Part shown: in pieces, positions 43,640 through 52,532 of the stretch
Position numbering within the stretch: position 1 is the stretch's first letter
Layout of the letters: each line of letters starts with the position of its first letter
Assembly (NCBI RefSeq): GCF_030348825.1
Contig: NZ_JAUCES010000005.1
Coordinates: 3,348,001 to 3,412,000 of the forward strand
DNA length: 64,000 nt
Source: Fictibacillus sp. b24
GTDB taxonomy: Bacteria > Bacillota > Bacilli > Bacillales > Fictibacillaceae
Reading direction: 5' to 3'
Translations under genes and position numbers: made by a program
Notes under the pieces: model-generated
Databases searched by the model: none
Told to the model about the DNA's origin: nothing
The model's input: only the letters and a program-made list of their open reading frames with translations

Positions 43640-43657
43640 ATTGTAAAATTTTACAAT
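43640..43657. promoter_or_regulatory. 18-bp perfect palindrome
   Basis: ATTGTAAAATTTTACAAT lies 98 bp upstream of the TetR gene and just before a terminator hairpin. It could be an operator for a regulator of this region. Confidence 0.4.
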
Positions 43658-43662
43658 AGAAT

Positions 43663-43690
43663 AAGACCACTCAGATCAGAGTGGTCTTTA
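43663..43690. terminator. Hairpin between TetR and DUF202 genes
   Basis: AAGACCACTC-agatca-GAGTGGTCTT is a perfect 10-bp stem with T-rich flanks. Being downstream of the DUF202 gene on the minus strand, it probably ends that transcript. Confidence 0.75.
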
Positions 43691-43790
43691 TCATTGTTTA
43701 GGGTAGTATAGGTCATCATACAAATTTATAAGTCTTCAATATTAGTGCACCTAATAGGCTTGTGGTTTCAGCTGTGGTACCTCAAGCTCT

Positions 43791-44180
43791 TTAGTACATT
43801 TTATTTATGACATAAATGATATATAGAACGCCCATTACGATTAAGCAAACAACTAATGAACTGGATAGAATCATGATTAAATTATGCGAAGCTTTAAACG
43901 TCTGCTGGTTAATGGATTTTCTTTTTTTCGTATATTCAAAGGAAGATAACAGGATTGTAGCTGTTCCTAATAAAAAGGCTAATCCCCCAAGGAATACTGC
44001 CACTAGATCAGCCGTATGAGAGATTTTATCCTGCAATGTAAAATGAAGATTTACAATAACAAAACCAACTCCTATTATTGCTATTGCAGTCCGAATCCAT
44101 GCTAAATACGTTCTTTCGTTCGCAAGGTGCTGTTGAATAAATTTGGAATCTACAGTCTGACTATCTTTTTGGATATCCAT
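43791..44180 (-). CDS. DUF202-family membrane protein (YidH-like)
   Basis: This 129-residue protein has the family hallmark LANERTYLAWIRTAIAIIG at helix 1 and three helices in total. The ATG at 44180 has GAGGA at eight bases; an ATG five codons earlier overlaps that site. Function of the family is not established. It is monocistronic. Confidence 0.85.
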   Translation of the reverse strand: MDIQKDSQTVDSKFIQQHLANERTYLAWIRTAIAIIGVGFVIVNLHFTLQDKISHTADLVAVFLGGLAFLLGTATILLSSFEYTKKRKSINQQTFKASHNLIMILSSSLVVCLIVMGVLYIIYVINKMY

Positions 44181-44309
44181 TTTTTTATTCCTCATTTACT
44201 TAATAGATTGTGTGCCTATCCAATATAAACAATTGTGTCTATTTAATAGTAACAATTTTTAGCCAGGTAAAAAAATGATACATCTTATGTTAAGACACAA
44301 TGACTATGA

Positions 44310-44693
44310 TTATAACTCTGCTGCTTTTTTTACTAGTAAAATTAAAACAGTCACCCATATGGTTAAAATCACTCCGCCTGCTATCCAATTCTTCGGAAGC
44401 CTCTTGTTTTGGTCAGCAGCCCGCTTCTTGCATTCTTCTAGAACCGATGGAGAAATCCATCGAAATACGATGACGATTCCTAAAGGAAGAAGAAGAATAT
44501 CATCCAAAAAGCCTAATAACGGAATGAAATCAGGAATTAAATCGATAGGACTTAATGCATATGCAACAATAGTGATTGCCAATGCTTTCGCATAAATCGG
44601 AACGTCCTGGTGTCGGGAGACTAAATATAAGACATAGAGCTGTCTTTTTATCTCTTTTGCCCAGTGTTTTATTTTATCTACTATTTGCCTCAT
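44310..44693 (-). CDS. DUF1232 / YkvA-family membrane protein
   Basis: This 127-residue protein has the DUF1232 core ALSPIDLIPDFIPLLGFLDD in a two-helix hairpin, plus a C-terminal helix (WIAGGVILTIWVTVLILLVK). The ATG at 44693 follows AAGGTG at nine bases. The function of the family is unknown. It is separate from the DUF202 gene by 130 bp without a clear terminator. Confidence 0.85.
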   Translation of the reverse strand: MRQIVDKIKHWAKEIKRQLYVLYLVSRHQDVPIYAKALAITIVAYALSPIDLIPDFIPLLGFLDDILLLPLGIVIVFRWISPSVLEECKKRAADQNKRLPKNWIAGGVILTIWVTVLILLVKKAAEL

Positions 44694-44846
44694 TACACCA
44701 TTCACCTTCTACACGTTATGAACCTTCTTATGTATTCCTCAACTTACAGGTCAGTCTACACAAATATAAGTTTAGCACCCACGATGACAGGAACAATTGC
44801 AAGTAACGAAGAATCATAATATTTTACTGCCAGAGGAATCTCTATT

Positions 44847-45206
44847 TTATAGAGAATAACCTATCTTTAAACCTGCAAACGCTAAAAGAATTCCCAAACT
44901 GTAACTGAGGCCTATATAGAGAAAAAATGTTTTCCATTTCTTTTTAATATGAAGCTGAATGTTTTCTAGCTTGAATGTTGAAAAAGTTGTGAACGCACCA
45001 AGAAAACCTGTTCCAAAAAGCAAAAATAAAGAATGGTTAATGTTGATTCCTATTAAGATTCCTAAAAGAAATGATCCTGCCAAGTTAACTAGTAAAGTGC
45101 CTAATGGCAATTCCCTTTTGTTATATTGATTAATCTTTTTAGACGCAGCAGCTCTGGAAATGGCACCAAAAAAACCGCCCGTCGCAACAAGGACACTAGA
45201 AATCAT
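44847..45206 (-). CDS. fluC2: Fluoride channel subunit, second of a pair
   Basis: This 119-residue CrcB/FluC protein has four helices, GGFFGAISRAAASKKI at the N-terminus, NLAGSFLLGIL and the pore motif GFLGAFTTFSTFKLE. Paired genes of opposite topology form a heterodimeric fluoride channel. It overlaps the preceding fluC gene by 4 bp (ATGA). Confidence 0.93.
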   Translation of the reverse strand: MISSVLVATGGFFGAISRAAASKKINQYNKRELPLGTLLVNLAGSFLLGILIGININHSLFLLFGTGFLGAFTTFSTFKLENIQLHIKKKWKTFFLYIGLSYSLGILLAFAGLKIGYSL

Positions 45207-45604
45207 GATACATCCCCCTTCATTTTGCTGTTATGTCTCACTTCTCCTAAACGGTGACCTGCCCAGGATAATAACAAGCCCCCAAACAAACTAATAAATA
45301 CATATAAAAAGGCTGTGCCTAAACGGTTATCTTGTATTAATAGCATCGTATCTGCACTAAAAGTAGAAAAAGTTGTAAATGATCCGATTAATCCTGTCCC
45401 CAATCCAGAAATGATTTCTGGACGCATTATCTTATGATTAGCGACTCTAGTAGTGAACCATCCTAAAGCAAAACAACCGAGTAAATTTGCTGCCAATGTA
45501 GAGATTGGAAACCCCGCTAAAGATTTATGTACGACCATCAGTCCAACATAATAACGCAACAGGGCTCCTACAATACCACCGAAGCCAATAAACAAATAGT
45601 TCAT
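45203..45604 (-). CDS. fluC1: Fluoride channel subunit, first of a pair
   Basis: This 133-residue CrcB/FluC protein has GFGGIVGALLRYYVG, NLLGCFALGWF and GLIGSFTTFSTFSADT, the asparagine and phenylalanine-track residues of fluoride channels. It is upstream partner of fluC2. No fluoride riboswitch is recognisable in the 175-bp leader, which is unusual for this gene pair. Confidence 0.93.
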   Translation of the reverse strand: MNYLFIGFGGIVGALLRYYVGLMVVHKSLAGFPISTLAANLLGCFALGWFTTRVANHKIMRPEIISGLGTGLIGSFTTFSTFSADTMLLIQDNRLGTAFLYVFISLFGGLLLSWAGHRLGEVRHNSKMKGDVS

Positions 45605-45779
45605 ACTATCCCCCCAGGTAATTCATAAAAAAACAGACTCCTACCAGGTGCAGCTGGTGCATAGAGAATTTTTGCGTCGAATAGCTAGTACAGCGTTCGT
45701 TATTCAAGGAATCTCACATCTAAATCATCTAATAAAGGTAACTTGTTCAATAATTGAACCTGTTCGTGACAACTCCCCT

Positions 45780-46463
45780 CTAAAGTTTATATTTCTTAAA
45801 AATTTTATGCGGTGGAAGCTCTGCTTTTTCATCGGGTACATAATATTCTCTATCATGATAAGGCATTTCTAACTCTTCCCATTTAAAATCATCTTCAACA
45901 CATTTTATAAATAAATCATATCCTTCACCATCAGAAGGCATTAAGCCTAATCTTGTTTCTTCATACTTTAAGGCAACATCAATCGCCTCTTTCAGTTCTA
46001 ACAAAGCTGTTCGATTGGCAATAAGATAGGCGTTGCTATGCCACATTTGTTGACCAAAAACATGGCTTATAGGCGTAGGTTCATCCTCCTCATAAAAACT
46101 ATTGTTATATACATGAGTTAACTGTTCAAATACCTCTTCAGGACGATCTATATCTATATAAACGTCCATTCCACTTTCCCAGTACCTTTGTCCGCCGCCC
46201 CAAAACTGCGAAATAAAGTCATCATATAATTCATTATTCTCCACAAACAAGTATCTTTCCAACTCATCTTCTATATTCTCAAAATAATAACTGTGAATTA
46301 CTTTCTCTTCCCTTTTAAAAATAAGATGATATAAATTATTTACTACTTTTTCACTTTTCAATAATACATATTTATATTTCTTAGCCTTTTTAGGCTTTAA
46401 TACTCCATTTACAAACGGTGTCTCTGGAATATAAATAGCTCTAAATAACTTTACATTAGCCAT
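45780..46463 (-). CDS. Unrecognised 227-residue protein, copy 1
   Basis: This soluble acidic protein belongs to no family I recognise. Notable segments are FWGGGQRYWESGMDVYIDI in the middle, FGQQMWHSNAYLIANRTALL, and YDLFIKCVEDDFKW near the end. A paralogue about 93% identical is encoded at 48375. The copies differ mainly by conservative changes. Its place downstream of a truncated spoVR fragment mirrors copy 2 downstream of full spoVR. An immunity-type role is possible but unsupported by any toxin gene. Confidence 0.75.
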   Translation of the reverse strand: MANVKLFRAIYIPETPFVNGVLKPKKAKKYKYVLLKSEKVVNNLYHLIFKREEKVIHSYYFENIEDELERYLFVENNELYDDFISQFWGGGQRYWESGMDVYIDIDRPEEVFEQLTHVYNNSFYEEDEPTPISHVFGQQMWHSNAYLIANRTALLELKEAIDVALKYEETRLGLMPSDGEGYDLFIKCVEDDFKWEELEMPYHDREYYVPDEKAELPPHKIFKKYKL

Positions 46464-46842
46464 TCTTAATCACCTCTTCACGTCTGCTTATTCCTTCAAA
46501 ATCTCACTCTTTGTACTTCTAGGACCCAAATTTAAAGGATAGCCTGTCCGTTCCAACAGAGGTGTGTAGATTTACAACTGGTCTGAACATCAAGAGTTAC
46601 TAAGAATAGACGAACTCCTTCAAGCACCCTTTTTTGCACTAATTATATCAACTTGCAGCTCTCATAGTAGTATTTATTAGTTCAAATTCTTTTTATACTA
46701 TTCCAGAGTTGCATCTAATCAAACGTACCAAACTCCTTGCAGGTTAATAATAGCGCAAGTTTAAATTGAAACCTCCAATGGAGTTGTTATATAGTGTTTA
46801 GAACGAACAAGTAAAGCTGTGTATATTCGATGTTTCCAAAAT
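46464..46842. other. Gene-free stretch
   Basis: These 379 bases hold no gene, promoter or repeat that I can support. They are not alignable by eye to the 167-bp stretch between copy 2 (48375) and spoVR. Confidence 0.5.
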
Positions 46843-46869
46843 AAAAAACACGCCAAAAGCGTGCTTTTT
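46843..46869. terminator. Terminator after the spoVR fragment
   Basis: AAAAAACACGC-caaaa-GCGTGCTTTTT. The stem shares GCACGC with the terminator of full spoVR at 49196, so the duplication includes the terminator. Confidence 0.85.
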
Positions 46870-46879
46870 ATCGTTCTTA

Positions 46880-46895
46880 TTAAACACTTGTTTAA
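46880..46895. repeat. 16-bp palindrome TTAAACACTTGTTTAA next to a stop codon
   Basis: This is identical to the palindrome at 23441. It begins 2 bp beyond the stop codon of the spoVR fragment. Confidence 0.6.
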
Positions 46896-46897
46896 TT

Positions 46898-47530
46898 TTA
46901 GAGGTACTTCCGATGCACCGTTTTCCCGTCAAACGTAAACAGCACAGGCTTCTGCTCGATTCTTGTCTCCATGTGAACAGGTCTTCCCCAGAGATGATGA
47001 AGATGCGGCAGTACTTTTTCCAGATACTTCACATCGAGTTCCATATCTTCATAGCTATGAACGAGGTATAGTTCTCCGTTCTTCATATAATCTGCATCGT
47101 TAACTGTAATGTATGGGAATCCCCCATTTACTCGCATACTTACGAGCTGATCTCGGACTTCTTCCCACTGCTTATCGACTACCTTGTATTCTTTGCCCTG
47201 CTTTTGGAATAGATACATATCTTCCCGCTGAGCGAGATCTTTGGTTAGGTAATTTCGGATAAACGACATATCAGACTCTAGTTCACGAACCTCAAACATT
47301 TTTTCACGACCAGAACCAGGTTTTACACCTTGTCTGATGAGCTCTTCGTTGGGGTTGTTGTAGCGATCTTCAATGTCTTTAAAAATCTGTAAGCCTAAAT
47401 AATACGGGTTGATCGATGTCTTTGATGGCTGGACAACTCCAGCGTTCAGTTTCGCAAACTCGATCGTCTCATGAGAGGTTAAATCCATTTCTTGCAGGAT
47501 TTTGGCGTGCCAGTAGCTAGCCCAGCCTTC
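46898..47530 (-). pseudogene. 5'-truncated spoVR copy
   Basis: The region encodes the C-terminal ~210 residues of SpoVR, from [19 protein letters not shown] to [11 protein letters not shown], in an open frame. Homology to full spoVR stops abruptly at 47530, so the N-terminal ~260 residues are missing. An internal ATG at 47488 could start a 196-residue product but has no ribosome site. Against the intact copy about 10 residues differ, while many third codon positions differ, so the sequence evolved under selection before or after truncation. Confidence 0.88.
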
Positions 47531-47572
47531 CTTCTCCTAAGGATCTCAGGTCGAACTCATTATTTAGATAGC

Positions 47573-47600
47573 TTATTCAATAATCGCACCCATTTCTGGA
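47573..47600. repeat. Short element E1 (TTATTCAA...ATCGCACCC)
   Basis: TTATTCAATAATCGCACCC shares its ATCGCACCC core and TTCAA arm with element E2 (48018). It lies between the spoVR fragment and the 94-residue gene, next to the truncation point. Confidence 0.45.
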
Positions 47601-47623
47601 AGAACAATTAGCATTATTTTGAA

Positions 47624-47908
47624 CTATAATCCTAAAACCTTAGCATTTATAATGATTAACAATAAAATGATATTTAGCCAGACAAAAAATTTAATTATAA
47701 CCTCAGCCCATAACTTCCTACGCAATCCAAAATAAAGGATAACAACATAAATTAAGAGACTAATAACTACACGAAATTCAGAAACTTTTTCAATTCCCAA
47801 GTCAAAAAAATCAATGAATGTATTTATTAAAACAGTGATAGAAAATAAATAAAGGTATATCTTAAACTTTTTTTCTTTTCTTTCGGACTCGTGTTTAAAA
47901 TCATACAT
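47624..47908 (-). CDS. 94-residue membrane protein
   Basis: Three hydrophobic helices (about residues 17-37, 46-63 and 69-92) follow a charged N-terminus (YDFKHESERKEKKFK). No family is recognised. The gene lies in the rearranged spoVR region between related short elements. AT content is higher than in the neighbouring spoVR genes. A small immunity-like membrane protein is one possibility, without direct support. Confidence 0.6.
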   Translation of the reverse strand: MYDFKHESERKEKKFKIYLYLFSITVLINTFIDFFDLGIEKVSEFRVVISLLIYVVILYFGLRRKLWAEVIIKFFVWLNIILLLIIINAKVLGL

Positions 47909-47983
47909 TTTTCTTATCTCAACCTAGCTTCTTTTTCTTTAAGTTTATCAAATATGTTCTTAAACTAAACTGCTGTTAGTTAA

Positions 47984-48012
47984 GTAAAAAAGAGCTGCGT
48001 GAGCAGTTCTCT
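47984..48012 (-). terminator. Terminator after the 71-residue gene
   Basis: On the minus strand AGAGAACTGC-tcac-GCAGCTCT is followed by TTTTTTAC. Confidence 0.75.
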
Positions 48013-48017
48013 GAATC

Positions 48018-48043
48018 TTCAACTATCGCACCCGTATGTTGAA
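48018..48043. repeat. Short element E2 (TTCAAC...GTTGAA)
   Basis: TTCAAC and GTTGAA flank TATCGCACCCGTAT. The core ATCGCACCC recurs in E1, and the arms recur in E3. Confidence 0.5.
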
Positions 48044-48046
48044 TAT

Positions 48047-48262
48047 CTATTTGTTTCTAACGAAGAAGAAATACAGTGCTAATACATACATAAAAATATA
48101 TATCCAAGAACCTATTATCGATAAAAAATTAAAACATCCCTTATCTTTTCTATTAAGAATTACATTTAAAATAGCCACTAGTACCACTACAATGAATAAA
48201 GGTGATACTGCTAATTTTGAGATAAGTTCTGGAAAAGGCATTTCCATAAGTTTGTCATCCAC
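48047..48262 (-). CDS. 71-residue membrane protein
   Basis: Two helices (about residues 19-35 and 47-67) follow an acidic start (MDDKLMEMPFPELISKLAVS). No family is recognised. The gene is bracketed by elements E2 and E3, which share TTCAAC/GTTGAA arms, as if it were a small inserted cassette. Confidence 0.58.
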   Translation of the reverse strand: MDDKLMEMPFPELISKLAVSPLFIVVVLVAILNVILNRKDKGCFNFLSIIGSWIYIFMYVLALYFFFVRNK

Positions 48263-48308
48263 AATTCTACCCCTAACTTAAGTTTAATCTTAAATACTTA
48301 TCTATTCC

Positions 48309-48341
48309 TTATTCAACAAACCTGCTACGTTTGTTGAATAA
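48309..48341. repeat. Short element E3, perfect 13-bp stem
   Basis: TTATTCAACAAAC-ctgctac-GTTTGTTGAATAA is a perfect 13-bp inverted repeat without a T-run on either side. It therefore does not look like a simple terminator. Confidence 0.6.
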
Positions 48342-48374
48342 AGATCATTACTTTATCAGAAGATATATTACCGT

Positions 48375-49058
48375 CTAAAGTTTATAATTTTTAAAAATCT
48401 TATGCGGAGGTAGCTCTACTTTTTCATCAGGTACATAACATTCTCTATCATGATAAGGCATTTCTAACTCTTCCCATTTAAAATCATCTTCAACACATTT
48501 TATAAATAAATCATATCCTTCACCATCAGAAGGCATTAAGCCTAATCGTGTTTCTTTATACTTTAAGGCAACATCAATCGCCTCTTTTAGTTCCAATAAA
48601 GCTGTTCGATTGGCAATAAGATAGGCGTTGCTATGCCACATTTGTTGACCGAAAATATGGCTTAATGGCGTAGGCTCATCCTCCTCATAAAAACTATTGT
48701 TATATACATGAGTTAACTGTTCAAATACCTCTTCAGGACGATTTAAATCTAAATAAACGTCCATTCCACTTTCCCAGTACCTTTGTCCGCCGCCCCAAAA
48801 CTGTGAAATAAAGTCATCATATAATTCATTATTCTCCACAAACAAGTATCTTTCCAACTCATCTTCTATATTCTCAAAATAATAACTGTGAATTAGTTTC
48901 TCATCCTTTTTAAAAATAAGATGATATAGATTGTTTACTACTTTTTCACTTTTCAATAATTCAAATTTATATTTCCTTGCCTTTTTAGGCTTTAATACTC
49001 CATTTACAAACGGTGTCTCTGGAATATAAATAGCTCTAAATAACTTTATATTAGCCAT
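48375..49058 (-). CDS. Unrecognised 227-residue protein, copy 2
   Basis: This paralogue of the gene at 45780 has the same length and about 93% identity. Differences cluster at residues 27-31 (AKKYKY versus ARKYKF) and 50-55, and at the C-terminus. It lies 167 bp downstream of full spoVR on the same strand, with a terminator between, so it has its own promoter. No family or function is recognised. Confidence 0.75.
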   Translation of the reverse strand: MANIKLFRAIYIPETPFVNGVLKPKKARKYKFELLKSEKVVNNLYHLIFKKDEKLIHSYYFENIEDELERYLFVENNELYDDFISQFWGGGQRYWESGMDVYLDLNRPEEVFEQLTHVYNNSFYEEDEPTPLSHIFGQQMWHSNAYLIANRTALLELKEAIDVALKYKETRLGLMPSDGEGYDLFIKCVEDDFKWEELEMPYHDRECYVPDEKVELPPHKIFKNYKL

Positions 49059-49195
49059 TTTTATTCACCTCATTTTATTTATATCGTATATTATGCCCCC
49101 AGGTGCAATTTAACTCAGATGTAATTCCCTAATAATATTTTCAAAATACTTTATTGATAATTCATCAAATACTTAAGATTTATAGGCTCAAATAA

Positions 49196-49222
49196 AAATA
49201 AGCACGCGGCTGCGTGCTTATT
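49196..49222 (-). terminator. spoVR terminator
   Basis: AATAAGCACGC-ggct-GCGTGCTTATTT lies just after the spoVR stop codon and is symmetrical. Confidence 0.85.
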
Positions 49223-49225
49223 TCA

Positions 49226-50635
49226 TTATAAATACTTTCGATGCACCGTTTTCCCATCATACGTAAACAATACAGGCTTCTGCTCAATTCTCGTTTCCAT
49301 GTGAACAGGTCGCCCCCAGAGATAATGAAGATGAGGAAGCACTTTTTCAAGATACTTCACATCCAGCTCCATATCTTCAAAGCTATGATTGAGGTAGAGC
49401 TCTCCATTCTTCATATAATCTGCGTCATTAACCGTAATGTATGGGAATCCACCGTTTACCCGCATACTCACGAGCTGATCTCGGACTTCTTCCCACTGCT
49501 TATCGACTACCTTGTATTCTTTACCCTGCTTTTGGAACAAGTACATGTCTTCCCGCTGAGCGAGATCCTTAGTGAGATAGTTTCGGATGAAGGACATGTC
49601 AGATTCAAGTTCACGCACTTCAAACATCTTTTCACGCCCTGAACCTGGTTTCACGCCTTGTCTCAACAATTCCTCGTTTGGATTGTTGTAGCGTTCTTCG
49701 ATGTCTTTGAAGATCTGTAGCCCTAAATAATACGGGTTGATCGAAGTCTTTGAAGGTTGCACAACACCCGCGTTTAGTTTCGCGAATTCTATTGTCTCGT
49801 GTGAGGTCAAATCCATCTCTTGCAGGATTTTGGCGTGCCAATAGCTAGCCCAGCCTTCGTTCATGATTTTCGTTTCAAGCTGAGGCCAGAAATATAGCAT
49901 TTCCTCTCTCATCATGGATAAAATATCACGCTGCCATTCTTCAAGTTCACGGCTGTATTGTTCAATAAAAAGCAATATGTCCTTTTCAGGCTGCGGTGGG
50001 AATGATTTTTTCTTTTTAAGTACTGGTTTCGGACCTTTTTTATCATCTAGCTTCCATAGATCGTCGTAAGGTGTTTCTTTCTTCGGCGTAAGATCTTCTT
50101 CGTCTTCAAATACATAACTTAATTTGTTTCTTACGAGCGAAGGGTCTATATGTTCTTGTATAGCAAGAACGGCATCCAAGAACTCTTCCACTTCTTTTTT
50201 GCCATACAAATGTTCGTACATAGCCACACGTTCGGCCGTCGAAGTCATACACTCGACCATATCTCTTCTTGTATTTGAGAAGCGAACATTGTTTTTAAAG
50301 AAATCACAATGCGCGAGAACGTGGGCGATAATTAATTTGTTCTGAATGAGCGAATTGGTATCAAGCAAGAACGCGTAACAAGGATCTGAGTTAATAACAA
50401 GCTCATAAATTTTGCTTAGCCCTAAATCATATTGAAGTTTCATTTTGTGAAACTGTTTTCCGAAACTCCAATGAGAAAAACGCGTTGGCATCCCGTATGC
50501 ACCAAATGTATAGATAATATCTGCAGGACATATTTCATACCGCATTGGATAAAAATCAAGGCCAAAGTGGTCAGCGATCTCCGTAATTTCAGCAATTGCT
50601 TTTTCAAGCTCTTTATTTTGCAGTTCCCAGTTCAT
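49226..50635 (-). CDS. spoVR: SpoVR family protein
   Basis: The 469-residue length is normal for SpoVR, a protein linked to spore cortex formation in Bacillus subtilis. Recognisable segments are [60 protein letters not shown] and [20 protein letters not shown]. The biochemical activity is unknown. The start follows GGAGGGGGAAAAT. The C-terminal 45% is duplicated at 46898. Confidence 0.95.
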   Translation of the reverse strand: MNWELQNKELEKAIAEITEIADHFGLDFYPMRYEICPADIIYTFGAYGMPTRFSHWSFGKQFHKMKLQYDLGLSKIYELVINSDPCYAFLLDTNSLIQNKLIIAHVLAHCDFFKNNVRFSNTRRDMVECMTSTAERVAMYEHLYGKKEVEEFLDAVLAIQEHIDPSLVRNKLSYVFEDEEDLTPKKETPYDDLWKLDDKKGPKPVLKKKKSFPPQPEKDILLFIEQYSRELEEWQRDILSMMREEMLYFWPQLETKIMNEGWASYWHAKILQEMDLTSHETIEFAKLNAGVVQPSKTSINPYYLGLQIFKDIEERYNNPNEELLRQGVKPGSGREKMFEVRELESDMSFIRNYLTKDLAQREDMYLFQKQGKEYKVVDKQWEEVRDQLVSMRVNGGFPYITVNDADYMKNGELYLNHSFEDMELDVKYLEKVLPHLHYLWGRPVHMETRIEQKPVLFTYDGKTVHRKYL

Positions 50636-50734
50636 ATTTTCCCCCTCCTGCTATTTCCTTACTTCTAACTGTATGAAAGAAAACAGGCATTCATGAGAAA
50701 ACAGCACGGAAAAATCGGACGGGTACAAATAATT

Positions 50735-50764
50735 AAGGCGAACTCCCCACTTGGAATTCGCCTT
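50735..50764 (-). terminator. Terminator of the TolB-like gene
   Basis: AAGGCGAA pairs with TTCGCCTT around 14 bases, followed by AATTATTT on the minus strand. Confidence 0.7.
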
Positions 50765-50770
50765 TATTCT

Positions 50771-51994
50771 TTATCTTGCTTGATAAATATCTATCATACA
50801 CGCCCAGCCTGAACAATCTTGAGGTGTACGCAGCTTTTCAATCCATACTTTTTCTTTTTGGGCGCTAGCAGTTTTTATCATCACTTTTGCTTCTGCAGTA
50901 TGAATACTTGTTCTTACCCAAGCAAGATCACCGCTTACGAGCGTTTTCGGATAAACATCTGCCTCAAAAAGACCGGGTTTCGTTAACTTCTTTGCACTTC
51001 CATCTCCAACATTTACACTTGCTAAAAACGGCTTTGATCTTTTTTCTTCAGGTACATCCCAGCCCCATTCGATCTGTCTGCTCACTACTATCTCCTTATC
51101 GTTTCTCCAAGTGAAATCACCATCGGCATATCCATCAAATCCAAGGTTTGTTTCCCTGCCGCTTTTAGCATCCCACAGGGTTAACCGTTTATTTTCAGAT
51201 GTTAGCCGGCCGATTCCTTTAATAAATGCCAACTTCTTTTTATTTGGAGACCAATGAAACCAATTCGGCTGATCTAACATATTCCCAATGATTTTCGTTC
51301 GGGAACCATCTAATGAGACAACCATTAATGTATTGCTGTCAGCTGACATGGAAGCTGTCGGACATGCGATAAATGCAAACCATTGATTATCCAATCCCCA
51401 CTTGAATTCAGTCGTACCAATCGCAAAGAAAGTCTGACTCATCTTTGGCAGCGTAGTAATGTTCTGCACTTTTTTTAAATCACCATTTGCATTCACTGGA
51501 ACATAGAATAGTCGAACCGGACTCCATCCATCTGGTTCTAAATTAGCAGATGACGATACAACAAATCCTTTACCATCAGGTGCCCAACTATAATTGCCTG
51601 CTCCTAGAATGACATTTTGAAAAGATGAAGAAGGCTTTGAGAGGTCAATTACGTTTAATACACTCCCGCTTTTCCATGCGAGCTTTGATTCGAAGGGAGA
51701 CCACCTCGTTAAACTCACATCTCCATCAAACACTTTTCTATTTAATCGAGTAACACGGTTATACACCCATAACTCCTTGTGATTCCCTGAGACATAGCTG
51801 ATATATGTCCCGTTACTTGAAAAACGTGGATGGGAAACGTTCGGTTCTTGAACAATCCTACGCTCCATCTCACCTTCTTTTAGCCAAAGGCCATCTTTCC
51901 GAACGAAGGCTGCTTTATCATCAGCAGCTTCTGCTAATTGCGGCTGATTGATCATTATTAAAACAAAACTTAATAAGAAAAGAATACAACGCAT
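50771..51994 (-). CDS. Exported TolB-like beta-propeller protein
   Basis: This 407-residue protein has a signal peptide (CILFLLSFVLIMI ... LAEA). Repeats of about 45 residues with TolB/WD40-like strands follow: HPRFSSNGTYISYVSGNHKE, LTRWSPFESKLAWKSG, YSWAPDGKGFVVSS and FHWSPNKKKLAFIKG. It ends with a cysteine pair (DCSGWACMIDIY) that could form a disulfide. The ATG at 51994 follows GAGGTGA. A surface binding role is likely; the ligand is unknown. Confidence 0.8.
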   Translation of the reverse strand: MRCILFLLSFVLIMINQPQLAEAADDKAAFVRKDGLWLKEGEMERRIVQEPNVSHPRFSSNGTYISYVSGNHKELWVYNRVTRLNRKVFDGDVSLTRWSPFESKLAWKSGSVLNVIDLSKPSSSFQNVILGAGNYSWAPDGKGFVVSSSANLEPDGWSPVRLFYVPVNANGDLKKVQNITTLPKMSQTFFAIGTTEFKWGLDNQWFAFIACPTASMSADSNTLMVVSLDGSRTKIIGNMLDQPNWFHWSPNKKKLAFIKGIGRLTSENKRLTLWDAKSGRETNLGFDGYADGDFTWRNDKEIVVSRQIEWGWDVPEEKRSKPFLASVNVGDGSAKKLTKPGLFEADVYPKTLVSGDLAWVRTSIHTAEAKVMIKTASAQKEKVWIEKLRTPQDCSGWACMIDIYQAR

Positions 51995-52046
51995 CACATG
52001 AATCACCTCATTAGTAACATGAACGAAATGAGGAATTTCATACAAA

Positions 52047-52075
52047 AAGCTCAGGAACTAATTTGTCCTGAGCTT
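52047..52075 (-). terminator. arsC terminator
   Basis: AAGCTCAGGA-actaatttg-TCCTGAGCTT is a perfect 10-bp stem followed by TTTTTG on the minus strand. Confidence 0.85.
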
Positions 52076-52083
52076 GTCCAATG

Positions 52084-52485
52084 TTATTTTCCTGTTTCAG
52101 CAAAACGCTTGATACGTGCCGCTATTTCGTCACGTACACGCTGGAATTCGCTCCACTCTTTCCCTGCTGGATCGTCAAATCCCCAATGTTCACGTGTTTT
52201 GTGTGGTGGTGTTGCTGGACATACATCGTTTGCATGACCACAAAGTGTAACAACTAGATCTGCTTTTTCTAAGATTTCTTTATCAATTACATCTGAAGTT
52301 TGATTCGTAATATCGATGTCTACTTCTTTCATCGCCTTGATTGCGTTTGGATTTACTCCATGCGCTTCAATCCCAGCGGAATATACGTCATATTTATCTC
52401 CAAGATAGTGATGTCCGAATCCTTCAGCCATTTGAGAACGGCAAGAGTTTCCTGTGCAAAGGAAATAGATGATTGGTTTAGCCAT
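52084..52485 (-). CDS. arsC: Thioredoxin-coupled arsenate reductase
   Basis: This 133-residue low-molecular-weight phosphatase-type ArsC reduces arsenate to arsenite. It has the P-loop [15 protein letters not shown] with the nucleophilic cysteine, and the redox pair in [12 protein letters not shown]. It is divergent from arsR-arsB, with two operators between. The product arsenite is exported by the neighbouring ArsB. Confidence 0.97.
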   Translation of the reverse strand: MAKPIIYFLCTGNSCRSQMAEGFGHHYLGDKYDVYSAGIEAHGVNPNAIKAMKEVDIDITNQTSDVIDKEILEKADLVVTLCGHANDVCPATPPHKTREHWGFDDPAGKEWSEFQRVRDEIAARIKRFAETGK

Positions 52486-52532
52486 TTTAAAAAACCTCCT
52501 GTAGTAAAAGAACTTCTTTCGAGACCATCATA

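Noticed and set aside
45605-45779. Fluoride riboswitch before the fluC genes
   Set aside because: The conserved pseudoknot sequences of the crcB motif are not visible; only a generic GTCTGTTTTTTT tract is present.
45780-50635. A toxin-immunity locus as a firm call
   Set aside because: Only the rearranged layout suggests it. No toxin domain, secretion domain or known immunity family is recognised.
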